From the NCBI GenBank assembly GCA_004014935.1, contig CP025325.1:62001-126000 (forward strand): 64,000 bases of DNA. Direction: 5' to 3'. Under the pieces are notes generated by a model. That model made no database searches, was not told the origin of the DNA, and saw only the letters and a program-made list of their open reading frames with translations. Shown here piece after piece: positions 9,269 to 19,432 of the stretch. This stretch comes from Saccharomycopsis malanga (lineage: Eukaryota; Ascomycota; Saccharomycetes; Ascoideales; Saccharomycopsidaceae). How positions within the stretch are numbered: position 1 is the first letter of the stretch; the number at the start of each line of letters is the position of its first letter. Both the position numbers and the translations under genes were made by a program.

Positions 9269-11968
9269 ATGAGGGTATGCCAGCGGTTAATAAGTATGAT
9301 TGACGAGAAAAGGGCAATTAGTGTGGAAAGCGTAGCAAAAGGAAGCAAAGAGAGAGATATTGAGGCTATTATGGACAAGCTGGTCACGGATAAACAGGTT
9401 AATGAAGAAACAAGTGTAGAATACCAGTCGGCGGCTAATAAGGACAACATTTACAGTTGTCTTCAGAAGAATTCTTATGGCGGTTCGTATTTTGACCGAT
9501 ACAAGACGTATACTGATTTGCAAGAGATTGACTGGCTACATGAGTACAAGAAGGAGCGCCAGTTTGCCAAAAGAGTCTCGAAACTTGGGTCGTTGAGCGG
9601 GGCGCTACAGCGAGTGCTGTTCAACAGTGAAAAATGGGTAATTATCATAATGGCGGCAGTCATCACAGGAGCCTTTGTGTCGTTTATTGACAGCTCCTCT
9701 ATATGGGTCAACGACCTACGCAACGGGTACTGTACAACCAGCTTCTTTCTGTCGAGAATAACATGCTGTGAGGACCTGGTGGAGGGCCAGGTGTGCGACC
9801 AGTGGCACAACTGGCAGTCGCAGGCAAACTCGGACGCGTCCGCACACTCGTCACAGACATTGGGCCATTTTGTAGTGTACATAGCAACCTCGGTGGTCCT
9901 CACAATGACCGCCTACTTGGTCACTAGTCACGTGCAGTTTGCGTCCAAGTCTGGTATTTCGGAGGTGAAGGCCATTATATCGGGATTAGTGTTTGACGAG
10001 TTTCTTTCGGTGCGGGTGCTTGCTGCCAAGACGGTCAGTTTGGTATTGGTTGTTGGCGCTGGGCTCTGGGTGGGCAAGGAGGGGCCTTTGGTGCATGTTT
10101 CGTGCTGTATCATGTCTACAGTGTGTGTATGGATGTCGCGCAACCTGGCGCTCGACGAGGCAATGAAGCGCGAGTTGCTTGCTGCCGCAGTGGCTGCTGG
10201 CATCAGCGTTGCCTTCAATGCTCCTATAGGAGGCGTTCTTTTCATTCTAGAGCAGGGCTACTCCAACTTGAAGACCAGCAACATCATGTGGAAGGCGTTT
10301 ATATGTGCCACTGCCGCCGTTGCCGTGTTGCTCAGTTTGCATCCGTTCACCGAGGGCCAGAACGTGCTTTTCTCCGTAGCAAACAACAAGGACTGGCTCA
10401 GCGTCGAGATTTTCCCGTTTATGGTCTTGGGTGTGTTTGGCGGTGTCTATGGGGGTGTTTTCTCGCGATTGAACCTTTGGTTTGCGCGCTTCCGAGGGCA
10501 GCACATCACAGGAGCGACCAACGCAGCCACTCGCAGCCGACGGATGCTATTTGAGGTGTTGAGTGTCGCGGTGGTGACGCCTGTGTTGACGTATCCGTTG
10601 GTGTTTGGAAAGCTTTCGTTGTCGCTTCTTATCACGCGGCTTTTCCGCGACTGCGAGCCGCAGGACGGTGCTGATGTCATTGGTGGGTTGTGCTCGTTCA
10701 ATGACGATGCAAAGTTCCACTTTCGGCCGTTTTTCTTGCTTGTTTTCACAGGCATCGAGGGCTTTGTGCTTGCCGCATACACCTACGGGATGCTTGTTCC
10801 TAGCGGCGTCCTCATGCCGTCGTTGGCTATTGGAGCTTGTTTCGGCAGGGCCCTAGGGTTGGTCATTGATTATGTGCAGGTGAACCATCCGCACTGGGCG
10901 ATATTCCGCAACTGTCCGTCGTATTTTGCGCCTGATGCCGTTGCTACCTCCAAATGCATATCTACCGGTGCGTATGGCGTCGTGGGCGCGGCGGCGTTTC
11001 TCGCTGGTATCACCAAAATGACGGTTTCGGTTGTTGTCATCATGTTTGAACTCACAGGCGCGCTCACATACGTGCTTCCCATCATGATATCGGTGCTAAT
11101 TGCCAAGGTGATCAATGACGGTTTGGTTTTGAAAAACTTTTACGAGCTCTGGCTCCGCTTCTCCCTGTTTTACTCATTGGACCAGAATTACAAAGATTTG
11201 AAACCGTTTCCCAACATCTGCGCAAAGGACGTGATGATCGCTGCAAATATGGCTTGTCTCAGCGAGTCTACGCAGGACTCTGACTTGCCCAGCACTTTGT
11301 TCCATGTATTCTTCTTAAATGATGCAGACAACGGCAGCTTGACTGTCAAGACCATTCTGGACCATCTAGACAAACTAGACGAGCACGACAAGCTGAAAAG
11401 TACCCCGTTCAACGTCTTGGGGTTCCCAGTGTTGCAGTCGCGTTCTCAGCCCACGTTGTTTGGCTGGGTTTCGAGAAACGAACTCCGCATAGAACTTGCA
11501 CGGCTTGCTCTCATTCCACATTACAATATCAACCAAAACGTTTCGTTTAAGAAGAGTGAGCATAACTTGCCACCAATCAAAAACACATTGATATCACCAT
11601 TGATAACTTCTCATAGCAGTACAAATATCGAAATGGACAATGGAGATTTTGGCAATCACAAAGAAAACATCCAACTCACCTCTCAATTGGACAACCAGGG
11701 CCCTTCCAACACGTCTCTGGAACGGCTTTTTCAACCCGCCTCTCAATTGGACAATCAGGGGCCCCGGCTTTTTTTGCATCATCTTATAGAAACCAACGAT
11801 TTGATCCCTGTCTTCAAATCCACTGTGGCGATAGCAACAGTGGCCGACTTGTTCTACAAAGTCAACTACAACTACCTTCTTTTCACTGATTTCAGAGGAA
11901 ACTTTCAAGGAATCATCACAAAATATTACATGATTGATTTGATCGAGTCTGGCTTCCAGACAGCCTAA
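9269..11968 (+). CDS. GEF1: ClC-type voltage-gated chloride channel/transporter
   Basis: ClC proteins move chloride, usually in exchange for protons, across Golgi, endosomal and vacuolar membranes; yeast Gef1 supports copper loading of Fet3 and cation homeostasis. The ORF encodes 899 residues from the ATG at 9269; an ATG at 9296 is an alternative start. About 120 polar N-terminal residues precede the membrane part. The anion-pathway motifs are present: SGISEVK near 228-234, GKEGPLVH near 269 with the gating glutamate kept, and a form of the GxFxP motif (YGMLVPSGVLMPS) near residue 510. The C-terminal 250 residues form the CBS-pair region (GFPVLQSRSQPTLFGW and later TVAIATVADLFY). Between the CBS halves SQLDNQGP occurs twice within a 32-residue stretch, a small duplication at about 11680-11763. 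It is longer than S. cerevisiae Gef1 (779 residues), mainly from the N-terminus and the CBS linker. Confidence 0.93.
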   Translation: MRVCQRLISMIDEKRAISVESVAKGSKERDIEAIMDKLVTDKQVNEETSVEYQSAANKDNIYSCLQKNSYGGSYFDRYKTYTDLQEIDWLHEYKKERQFAKRVSKLGSLSGALQRVLFNSEKWVIIIMAAVITGAFVSFIDSSSIWVNDLRNGYCTTSFFLSRITCCEDLVEGQVCDQWHNWQSQANSDASAHSSQTLGHFVVYIATSVVLTMTAYLVTSHVQFASKSGISEVKAIISGLVFDEFLSVRVLAAKTVSLVLVVGAGLWVGKEGPLVHVSCCIMSTVCVWMSRNLALDEAMKRELLAAAVAAGISVAFNAPIGGVLFILEQGYSNLKTSNIMWKAFICATAAVAVLLSLHPFTEGQNVLFSVANNKDWLSVEIFPFMVLGVFGGVYGGVFSRLNLWFARFRGQHITGATNAATRSRRMLFEVLSVAVVTPVLTYPLVFGKLSLSLLITRLFRDCEPQDGADVIGGLCSFNDDAKFHFRPFFLLVFTGIEGFVLAAYTYGMLVPSGVLMPSLAIGACFGRALGLVIDYVQVNHPHWAIFRNCPSYFAPDAVATSKCISTGAYGVVGAAAFLAGITKMTVSVVVIMFELTGALTYVLPIMISVLIAKVINDGLVLKNFYELWLRFSLFYSLDQNYKDLKPFPNICAKDVMIAANMACLSESTQDSDLPSTLFHVFFLNDADNGSLTVKTILDHLDKLDEHDKLKSTPFNVLGFPVLQSRSQPTLFGWVSRNELRIELARLALIPHYNINQNVSFKKSEHNLPPIKNTLISPLITSHSSTNIEMDNGDFGNHKENIQLTSQLDNQGPSNTSLERLFQPASQLDNQGPRLFLHHLIETNDLIPVFKSTVAIATVADLFYKVNYNYLLFTDFRGNFQGIITKYYMIDLIESGFQTA

Positions 11969-12029
11969 CTGGGCTGCTAATTTGCATTACCCTTTAATTA
12001 TTGTAATAGTTGTTCTTGGCCATGTAGTT

Positions 12030-12078
12030 TAATGCCGCCACTGGACACTATGGCACCTGGTTAGTGCTCTCTAGATCT
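12030..12078 (+). mobile_element. SINE1 head fragment
   Basis: CCACTGGACACTATGGCACC followed by TGGTTAGTGCTCTCTAGA matches the diverged SINE1 head and A box; the rest is lost. It lies 60 bases after the GEF1 stop. Confidence 0.4.
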
Positions 12079-12197
12079 TAACTGCCAGTAATTTCGGAGA
12101 AAAAAGACTTTAATTTGTTGCCAGCCCAACATGCTGCCATCAGGTTTGCGCCGCATAAGTCAGAAACGCCTCAGTTGACACAGAGCATACAGGATAC

Positions 12198-12335
12198 AAC
12201 CATTTATTAAGAGGGACTTGTATTGAACGGAAAATGGGTAAAACGTATAAAAATGATAAAAGAAGACTAAAATAGAGTGTTGAATAGTGTTTAGAACCCT
12301 GGGTACCTATAAAAGTCTATCAAGTGTTCGAGATC
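12198..12335 (+). repeat. R3 dispersed repeat, copy 1
   Basis: Shared landmarks with other R3 copies are ACTTGTATTGAACGG, AAAATGGGTAAAA and GTGTTTAGAACC. Related copies lie at 13640-13870 (-), 23640-23960 (-), 24165-24345, 34096-34270 and 34608-34780. No coding frame is recognised. The stretch 12336-12888 that follows contains short open frames without recognisable content. Confidence 0.45.
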
Positions 12336-12888
12336 ACTTGTGTCGACTCATAAAAATAAATAGGAAAATGTAAATGGCTTGAGTATTGTCTAGCCATTGA
12401 GAACTAGTAAAATGAAATAAAAATTAAGATAAAATGAACAAAAATAGAATAAGAAGGCTCAAGGCATTCGATCAGACCACAAGACTCGAAGCATATAGAT
12501 GTTTACCACCAATGTGACAGTAGAGGTTCCCAATCACTTTGGCCAAGAAGGGCTTCACAATATTCTTGTGATCGATTTGTTGGGGCCTAACCTCTTGATA
12601 GGCTAATACTAAAGAGCCAATCATATCCAAATTGTTGATTTTGGAGTGGCAAAGTGCTATCGGGGCCCGAAAACCAAACAGCATGTCCCATATAGAGAGA
12701 GAAAGTCTTTGAGCATCAACACTCATTTAAAAAGAGAACAATCCAGAAGAGATGATTTGGACGGATTGGGACATGTGTTCATGTGCGTTTCAAGAGATCT
12801 TTGCCTTGGCAAGGCCTCAAGGCGCCAACCAATAAGCAAAAATACGAGAAAGTCGGCGAGAAAAAACAAACAACTCATGTCTAGATAA

Positions 12889-13078
12889 ATTTTCCATATA
12901 ATGATAATAATATTATTATATATTGCAAGCCCAGTACATATCAGTTTCCTATATGTCTGAGGGGACTTGGCAAAGCCCAATCATGTCCTTTTGATCATAG
13001 TTGGCTCACCGTTCTTTTTTCTCTTCTTCGAGAGCACTGACCACTGAGCCAAATGGCCCAGTGTCATTTTCCATATAA
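12889..13078 (-). mobile_element. SINE1, short form flanked by a 13-bp target-site duplication
   Basis: The direct repeat attttccatataa occurs at 12889-12901 and again at 13066-13078 without mismatch. The element lies between, on the minus strand: ACTGGGCCATTTGGCTCAGT, CGAAGAAGAGAAAAAAGAAC, GTGAGCCAACTATGATCAAA, GGGCTTTGCCAAGTCCCC, then the 3' end and a short (ATT)-type tail. A perfect duplication of this length, with an A/T-rich target and a 3' simple-sequence tail, is what target-primed reverse transcription leaves. This copy defines the element's limits, 12902-13065. Confidence 0.85.
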
Positions 13079-13469
13079 GCTGATGTAATATATATAAATT
13101 GGCCTTAGCAATTAAGACAATGTCCATTATGATTGGATGGATCTAAACGATGGCAAAGGCTGGGATTTTATCATAAACAAAAAACCAAACTTGCATGGCC
13201 ATGGAAACCCCAATCCAAGAAATAATAGACAATGCCAAACACCTACTAAGAAACCCCAGGATTCTAGCACAAACCAGATCCCCAGTGACCGCTCAGAAGA
13301 TGAATTCTCATAACAAAAATTACGATTTGGTTTCTCCTAACTATACTGGCTCCCAAAAAGATTATAAGGCTGTATCTCGGCCCCTAAAAACGATGGCACA
13401 AGACAGCAGCAAACAAGACAAAAGTTGCAGCCTGTGAACGATCGCAGTGATATCAATTCCAGGCTCAAG

Positions 13470-13580
13470 AGGATTATGACTGACAGGACACAATTGGGTT
13501 TCCCCTTTGGACTTTCAAGTCCCTTTAGACAGCGTGTATATGCGAAACTGATATGTACTGGGCTCGAGATACTTTGATGC
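13470..13580 (+). mobile_element. SINE1, diverged 3' half
   Basis: The copy matches from ACAGGACACAATTGGG through CAAGTCCCTTTAGACAGCG, AAACTGATATGTACTGGGCT and CGAGATA. The head is absent. The upstream 13079-13469 holds an 80-codon open frame that I cannot assign. Confidence 0.55.
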
Positions 13581-13639
13581 ATTTGTTTTTTATAAATATA
13601 TGATTGTATATTATTACAAATCGGCCTATGTATTATTCG

Positions 13640-13870
13640 TGGTATGCTTCTATATGCTTTTAGTCCTATGGTGTTATTGACTTATTAGATTAAACCCCTT
13701 ATTTTGCCCTATCTACAGTTGCAAGCCTTGTTCCTTTTAGCCTTATTGGATAGACGTATCAGCCGGTATTCATACCCAGTTTTTTCGATGACTTACAAGT
13801 CTGCACTATTGTCTAGAACCTTTGAGTATCTTTTCCAGTACCTCACTGCTTTAAATCTTACACTTTTCAT
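13640..13870 (-). repeat. R3 dispersed repeat, copy 2
   Basis: This copy is closely similar to 23660-23840. Shared plus-strand landmarks are TTGCCCTATCTACAG, GCAAGCCTTGTTCCTTTTA, TATCAGCCGGTA, TGTCTAGAAC and TTTGAGTATCTTTTC. Confidence 0.6.
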
Positions 13871-14028
13871 ATGATTAATGATAATAACACTGTATGCCCG
13901 TGATATTCTCATATAATTGATTGAAAACCAAGTACTACAGACTTGAATCAAGGCCATGTTTCGAAAAGTGGCTCTTAATTGTTAAAGTACATTCTGATTT
14001 ATAGAAAGTCAGGCCCTGGGCAGAATGG

Positions 14029-14105
14029 TAACTGGCTAGTGTTCTAGAAAAAGACCAGGATAGCTCAACGACCAGTACTTTTGAAATGTATGATGTTATT
14101 ATTTA
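14029..14105 (+). mobile_element. SINE1, strongly decayed and internally deleted
   Basis: GGCTAGTGTTCTAGAAAAAG, followed by an abbreviated 3' end (TTTGAAATGTATGATGTTAT), is recognisable. The region between is lost. Confidence 0.35.
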
Positions 14106-14307
14106 TAAGTCGTTTTAGGCGGGATATTGTAGGGTCTTTTTCCCTCTTGAGACCTTGCACTTTCTATTACGCAGTTGATTCCAAAATAGTAAAAAATGCT
14201 TCTCGAAACATTTTTCGATGATAAACAACATTGGTGGTACCAACTTGATAATTTTTGGGTATATGAGGCATACAAAAATTGGATAGTAAAAACTAGGAAC
14301 TAGTTGT

Positions 14308-14540
14308 TGCCAATTGTTTGTAATTTATTATTTAGTGACAATTGTTTGTAATTTATTATTTGGTGACAATTGTTTGTAATTTCATAACAATTCTCTATAA
14401 TTTACCAATGACAATTTTTCATAATCCATTAACCAATGGCAATTCTTTATAATTTATCATTTGATAACAATCCTTCATAATCCACTAACTAATAACATTT
14501 CTTCATAATCCATTAATCAATGGCATTCTTTCGAAAACCA
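14308..14540. repeat. Degenerate minisatellite, unit about 33 bp
   Basis: Six to seven drifting copies of a unit built on GACAATTGTTTGTAATTTAT; the first three are the least diverged. It lies 3' of the LisH regulator gene. Between its end and 14855 I see only AT-rich 3' flank. Confidence 0.6.
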
Positions 14541-14855
14541 CTAGTCACCACCCATTAATACAAAACACAATGTACGAAAATGGCGTAAATTGTAGTCAAA
14601 GACTAAAGATCATAGAACAAAACAGAGCTGGAAATGGAAACAAAAGAGCGACTGAAACAATCCGTTTCTAAAGCTAATATGGATAGAAGAAGAACGTAAA
14701 TAAAGAATGAATAACTTGTTTAATGTACAATGGTTCATAAACCAGATAAAACTGGCGAAAACAGAAAAAAAAAGGTTAACAAAAAAAACAAAAAAAAAGC
14801 TAGCTAAGGATAAAAGTATCACACGAATTGATCGAAACGAAACATTGACCATCAA

Positions 14856-16559
14856 TCATTGGATTTCTTGATTCACTGACCAGTCATTATTGTCAAGATA
14901 AAAGTTTATATCAAAACCAGTGTCTCCATCGGTGAAGTCCAAAAGCGTTTCTGAGTTGAACTCTCCAGTGTTGTTATTCTGCCTCTGGCGGTTGACATGG
15001 TTCCCAAAACCGTTGTCGTTTGAAGGGTCAGCAGTATTCAACTTGGCGCCATTTACCCCTGGAAGCATTGGACTATGGGTGCTGGTCATGTTTGTATTGA
15101 GCATTGGATTATTACCATTATTATGGTCATGTGACATTGACGACAAGTCGTTGCCAGGCTTTGCCTCTGTTGTTTGTTGCTTGAGGTCACGTTTCTTGGC
15201 ATTTGGGTTGGTTGCCGCGGTCTTCCGTTTAACGCCGTTATTTTCCGTGCCCCCGGTGGCCATATCCACCGGATACCCCGGTTCAGATTCGGGCCCATTC
15301 GCTGCTGCCTTCTTCTTTCGTGCTGGCTTGCGTTTCTTAGGCGCGCTTTGCTGCGCAGGAATTGCAGGTGACGTCTTTGATATCATATTGTTGTACTGTT
15401 CGTCGCTTTTCGTAGACACATTGTCTTCCCCAATTGAGCTCTTTTGCCCGTCATTGCTGCTACTGCCATCTGCACTTTCATGCTTATCAGTGCGAAATAT
15501 TTCCAAATTCTTCTTGTTCTGCTTCTCCAACATGATAAGCTGCAACTGGTAGTCACGCAAGATGCTGATGTTGTTATCAGAGAACTGTGTGTTGCGCTCA
15601 GCGGCTCCCGACTTCTGCATGTGCGCAGGCGAAATCTGCGCCGGCGTCGAATGCAGCGACGTGTTGTTTGATGTATGCCCAGGAATAGGCGACTGTTGCG
15701 GTGGTGCATGGCCATGCATGATCATACCGTCATTCATGATACCAGGCAGGTCAACCGGTGACCTTGCCTGTAAATGTTGCTGTTGTTGACCGCGCTGACT
15801 CAGCGCACCTGTTAAATTAGAATAATCCAGCTGGAGCGTTCCAGCTGACGACTGTGATATTATAGAGTTGATAATCTGTCCATTCTTGATAAACTGCTGC
15901 ACAGGCTGCTGCTGCTGCTGCATAGGCTGCTGCTGTACAGGTTGCAGCTGCAGCTGCGGCTGCATGTGAGGTTGCGCCGGTTGTTGTTGGTCGGCGCTCT
16001 GTGCATGAACAAGTAAAGATGCGCTTTTGGCACGCATTTGCTGATCCAAATTGTAATAAAACTGTGTCTTTTGGGAAACCGGTTTTCTACTCTTGGCATT
16101 GAACATTTCCCAAAAGATTTCCCACCATTCAAGCAAAAATCCTGAAGGAGAGTCCATAGACAAGCCCAACTTGGGCGGCGTTTCAAGCTGCAGCGCAGAA
16201 AGCGTTGCTTTGCTCAACGGTTCTCCATTCTTGCTGATAGGAACATTCGCCTCTTGGAAAAACGCCCTGGAACTGTCAGTCAAGCCTGTCTTAACTAGGT
16301 AATCGTATATGTATGCATTAAGAAGCTGGTCTGGATGGCTGCAGGCCGAGTCAGTCACTAGTATATGGTCTGCATCATGCAGTTTGGCTGCATTATCAGC
16401 CGCCGCTGTCCCTGTGCCTGGCCCCGCGCCTGGTCCTGCGCCTGCGCCTGCGTTTATAGGACTATTCTTAAGACTGTTGGCGCCTGACGCAGCGCTTGCA
16501 GGATAAACGCTAGGAACATGTGGATTGTGCTTGTGGGTGCTGTGGTTTGAAAAATTCAT
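14856..16559 (-). CDS. LisH-domain transcriptional regulator, FLO8/MSS11 type
   Basis: Proteins of this kind act in the nucleus and control filamentous growth, flocculation and starch-degradation genes downstream of cAMP/PKA signalling. The start used is the first ATG in frame, at 16559, giving 567 residues; sequence upstream is open but has no ATG. After an Ala/Gly/Pro-rich N-terminus comes a LisH motif at about 79-105 (LLNAYIYDYLVKTGLTDSSR), the dimerisation element. It is followed at about 139-156 by SGFLLEWWEIFWEMFNAKS, a block I know next to the LisH in fungal Flo8/Som1-type proteins. The middle is rich in glutamine (about 225-280). A basic stretch (KKRKPARKKKAAA) near residue 410 may be a nuclear signal. 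The acidic, Asn-rich end (LLDFTDGDTGFDINFYLD) looks like an activation domain. FLO8 versus MSS11 cannot be settled from this. Confidence 0.8.
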   Translation of the reverse strand: MNFSNHSTHKHNPHVPSVYPASAASGANSLKNSPINAGAGAGPGAGPGTGTAAADNAAKLHDADHILVTDSACSHPDQLLNAYIYDYLVKTGLTDSSRAFFQEANVPISKNGEPLSKATLSALQLETPPKLGLSMDSPSGFLLEWWEIFWEMFNAKSRKPVSQKTQFYYNLDQQMRAKSASLLVHAQSADQQQPAQPHMQPQLQLQPVQQQPMQQQQQPVQQFIKNGQIINSIISQSSAGTLQLDYSNLTGALSQRGQQQQHLQARSPVDLPGIMNDGMIMHGHAPPQQSPIPGHTSNNTSLHSTPAQISPAHMQKSGAAERNTQFSDNNISILRDYQLQLIMLEKQNKKNLEIFRTDKHESADGSSSNDGQKSSIGEDNVSTKSDEQYNNMISKTSPAIPAQQSAPKKRKPARKKKAAANGPESEPGYPVDMATGGTENNGVKRKTAATNPNAKKRDLKQQTTEAKPGNDLSSMSHDHNNGNNPMLNTNMTSTHSPMLPGVNGAKLNTADPSNDNGFGNHVNRQRQNNNTGEFNSETLLDFTDGDTGFDINFYLDNNDWSVNQEIQ

Positions 16560-17552
16560 AATTCCGCAAGCATAGGTGAGGCCTACTAAGAAAATGTCAC
16601 GCTGTCGTAACAACGGATGTGTGATGTATGTCAGTAGGATAAATACAAGCCCGAGGCCCCGGAACAAGAGCAATGAGATAGCCACGGAAATACGTCCTTA
16701 GATGGTGCTGGATGTATGTGCAAGTGGACGCACGCGTGAAAATCTGTATGTGATATGCCACCTGTGTTGCTGATTCTGCAGCGGATGCTGTTCTATTTCG
16801 TATTTTGCGACCAAGACCTTCGTAAGCTTACTGCCATGTCTGTTTTTTCAAAACGCCGGCGTCGGGGGGTCTCCAAATTACCCGGAGGCCGGTTAGACAC
16901 GGATCCGTTGTCCGAGCCGGGAAGGTAAAACGGACATGGTTTTCCTATGTTTATATCCGGGTAAATTGCCTCTATGGCTGAGTTGGTTGGATTGTGCTCC
17001 CTGGGACTTTAGTTATTGTTTAGGAAGAGAAAAAAAGAAAAAAGGCGGCTCAATTCGCAGTGTGAGAGTTTTTGATAAATTTTTTCTTCAAGTATTATAT
17101 TTGAATGGGAGGCTATATAATCATTATGTAATTTCAGGGCATGTTTGGTACTATTTTCCGAATGGCTTGATTTAGCTCTCTGTTAAACACTGGTAGAATT
17201 GAGTGATCTGTAATACAGTGATGCTTAATATTGTACTTTTATAAGTTGACAGGCTGAATGAAGTTGGCTCTTTGGTAGTCATAGCCACTTATTTAGATAT
17301 GCTTACCAAAGCGGCCTTTTTTTGTTTTTTTTTTTTTTTGAAGACCCTTGCTCTAAGCACTCTTTTGGTCTTTATTTATTCGAGAGTCTATTTCCTCCGT
17401 ATTTAGACTTCTTATAATCAGCTATTGTTTTATACAAAACTATATTAGTTTTAGTAATATTAATCTTATATTCCCAGTCCCAGTAAGAATTAGTAAAGGA
17501 AACAGATTAAACATTAAATTTACTGTAGCAGCTCTTTCACCTTATTCAAGGG
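16560..17552. other. Regulator upstream region with CGG motifs, a tRNA-like relic and AT-rich DNA
   Basis: At 16850-16925 CGG/CCG triplets are dense (ACGCCGGCGTCGG, ACCCGGAGGCCGG, CGGATCCG), which could bind zinc-cluster factors upstream of the LisH gene. At 16968-17062 there is an A-box-like TATGGCTGAGTTGGTTGG and, about 70 bases later, a B-box-like GGCTCAATTCGCAG, on the plus strand. It does not fold as a tRNA and may be a third tRNA-derived head. A weak R3 match lies at 17380-17430. The remainder is AT-rich. Confidence 0.35.
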
Positions 17553-18243
17553 GTAGTATCTCTCATAGATTACCTAATAATCCTTTTTTTCCTGATCCTA
17601 CACTTAACAAAAATGGGCATATTAACAGCCAAAATAAATTTTCGAAAAGTAAAGATATTCTCTCTTTTTAACAAAAATATGTCTATATGCCTTATTATTG
17701 CAAGGTGGCCAAGTTGGTTGAGCCATGCGCCACACAAAATAGTGCAGAATAGTGCAGAAAAACAAGTGTGGCGTTCCTCACTTTAGGTTTTGGTACTCGA
17801 TTCGCGCTGTTGACGTTTTGGAGTAATCATCAAACGTTTTATCAAATTAAATTAGTGTTATCCAGGTTATTTTGATCTGAAAAAACGTACTCCGACTTTG
17901 TAAAATTTGTTGCTATATTATAGTACTATTTATAATAGACCAACTCAATTTTTTGAGTAAATATTTGATATAACGAAAAATTGTTAATTTTGACAAAATC
18001 TAAAGCCTTTACAGCAAACCAAATCATGCAAAAATTGTATATTTACACTTTGTACAATGCACAATTTTACTTTAACTACTTTGTTTTAATATTTGGCTTT
18101 TATAAACTGTTTAACAGTGAGAAAGTGTCATTTTGTTGAAAATGGCGTATTTCGCTTTTCAGAGAGACTTTCTTTATCCCTCGACGTTATTCCGCGATTT
18201 TTAGTTAATTCAAGCCTTATTGACGATTTCTCCTGGATTTTGA
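17553..18243 (+). repeat. R2 dispersed repeat, copy 2
   Basis: This copy aligns with the minus strand of 1490-2150 along its whole length, starting at GTAGTATCTC and ATTACCTAATAATCC. The tRNA-like segment is at about 17697-17820: A box TGGCCAAGTTGGTT, the CGCCACAC/GTGTGGCG hairpin and TACTCGATTCGCGC. The body then resembles copies 1 and 3 through TATTATAGTACTA and CTTTACAGCA to AGAGAGACTTTCTT. There is no (ATT)n tail. Confidence 0.65.
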
Positions 18244-18467
18244 TGAGCTTTTATTGCAAAACTAGTATATCTATTATTCATCAATATTTTGTAGACTCGG
18301 TGATGCGTAATATACGTATTGGTAAGCTTTACACCTTGGTTCAGAGAAAACTTTTACTCCTCAAGTTATTGTTGCAAATGGTTTTATGTTACTTTGACTT
18401 TTGTTTGTTTGTTTTTCTCGCTGTTCCAGTTTCTGATTTGCTTTATTACATTTTCATGGAAGTTGGC

Positions 18468-18619
18468 CGGATGGTTCAGTGGTTAGTGTTCTCGGAGAAA
18501 AGAGAAATACCTGATAGGCTTGAAATATGAGATATTATTTATAAAAGTCCATTTTGACAAGGCATATATGTACTGGGCTCCAAATATATAATATTATGTT
18601 ATTATTATATTATTATTAT
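18468..18619 (+). mobile_element. SINE1, internally deleted
   Basis: Head and A box (TGGTTCAGTGGTTAGTG), GAGAAAAGAGAAATACCTGA and an early GGCTTGAAATAT are followed by a second 3' end (ATGTACTGGGCTCCAAATAT) and an ATT-type tail. It looks like two 3' ends joined in tandem. Confidence 0.6.
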
Positions 18620-18624
18620 GATAT

Positions 18625-19085
18625 TTATACTTTTTTAATCAAGTCTTAATATTCTAGTATTTGAATTTAATAATTTCATCTCAATTTCAAAGTAGGACAA
18701 ATTGTTTTAAATTAAGACAATAAGATTTATATAAATTAAGAAAATGAGATTTATTTAAATTTAAGACAATGTAATCTATTTGAATTAACAGGATTAGTTC
18801 CTTTATGCAATTTTTCTAAGGTATCCTGTTAGATCTTATTTCTCTTCTTCAAAGCTTGAGTTTAAATTTATATAAGAATCTAATGATTCTCCAAACGGTC
18901 AGCGGCTTTAATATTGTTATAACAACTTAGAATGCCATCTTAAGCAATTCGGTGGGCAACCTCAGAATTTTTGCGTGGGAGAAATATTCTAGAAGAATTA
19001 CAAAGAGAGCTACATGGATGTATTCATACTGAGAATACTTTTCGTTTTTATTAACGAAATCAACATTTTATTTACTGTCTTCAAG
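18625..19085 (+). repeat. R4 dispersed repeat, copy B
   Basis: This copy matches the minus strand of 2820-3325 from AATCAAGTCTTAATATTCTA to AATCAACATTTTATTTA. It contains CCTGTTAGATCTTATTTCTC, the reverse complement of the SINE1 segment after the A box. The adjacent 19086-19382 is purine-rich with no recognised content. Confidence 0.55.
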
Positions 19086-19382
19086 AAGGGGTTAATGGAA
19101 ATTAATGCCTTCTAGGGTTTTATAGAAAAATGGGGAGCCAAAAGTAGACAGAAAGAAAGAAACCAAAGTAGCAGCATTGAAAGGAAGGAAAGTTATAAAG
19201 GCTTAGTTGGGGAAAAGGTTGATTTTGATTGTGGGCAGAATTAAAGATAGTTGGAAGAATATGCTCAAGTGTTTTCAATGAATCTATTTAATTATAGTCT
19301 AGAGTAATTGTTTCAACAGGGCATTGTTTCTAGTTTGACCAAGCAGTTATTTTCTTATTTATAATTCTATAGAGAGTTGAAG

Positions 19383-19425
19383 ATGTACTGGGCTTCAAAT
19401 ATATGATATTATTATTATTATTATA
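19383..19425 (+). mobile_element. SINE1 3' end only
   Basis: GATGTACTGGGCTTCAAATA, TATGATATT and a short ATT tail; everything upstream is missing. Confidence 0.5.
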
Positions 19426-19432
19426 GAGAGTT

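Noticed and set aside
12472-12726. 84-codon minus-strand open frame between GEF1 and the LisH regulator
   Set aside because: Complex composition but no recognised family; its overlap with repeat-rich DNA makes a real gene unproven.
13195-13437. 80-codon open frame starting MAMETPIQEIIDNAKHLL
   Set aside because: Starts plausibly, but there is no family match, and a decayed SINE1 follows at once. Left unannotated.
17697-17820. tRNA-Asn gene
   Set aside because: The A box resembles tRNA-Asn, but the anticodon arm is replaced by a long CGCCACAC hairpin and the T arm is not formed; the same sequence occurs three times within a longer repeat.
18093-18530. 145-codon open frame
   Set aside because: It runs across the R2 body into a SINE1 copy, has no recognisable domain and is not kept open in the other R2 copies.
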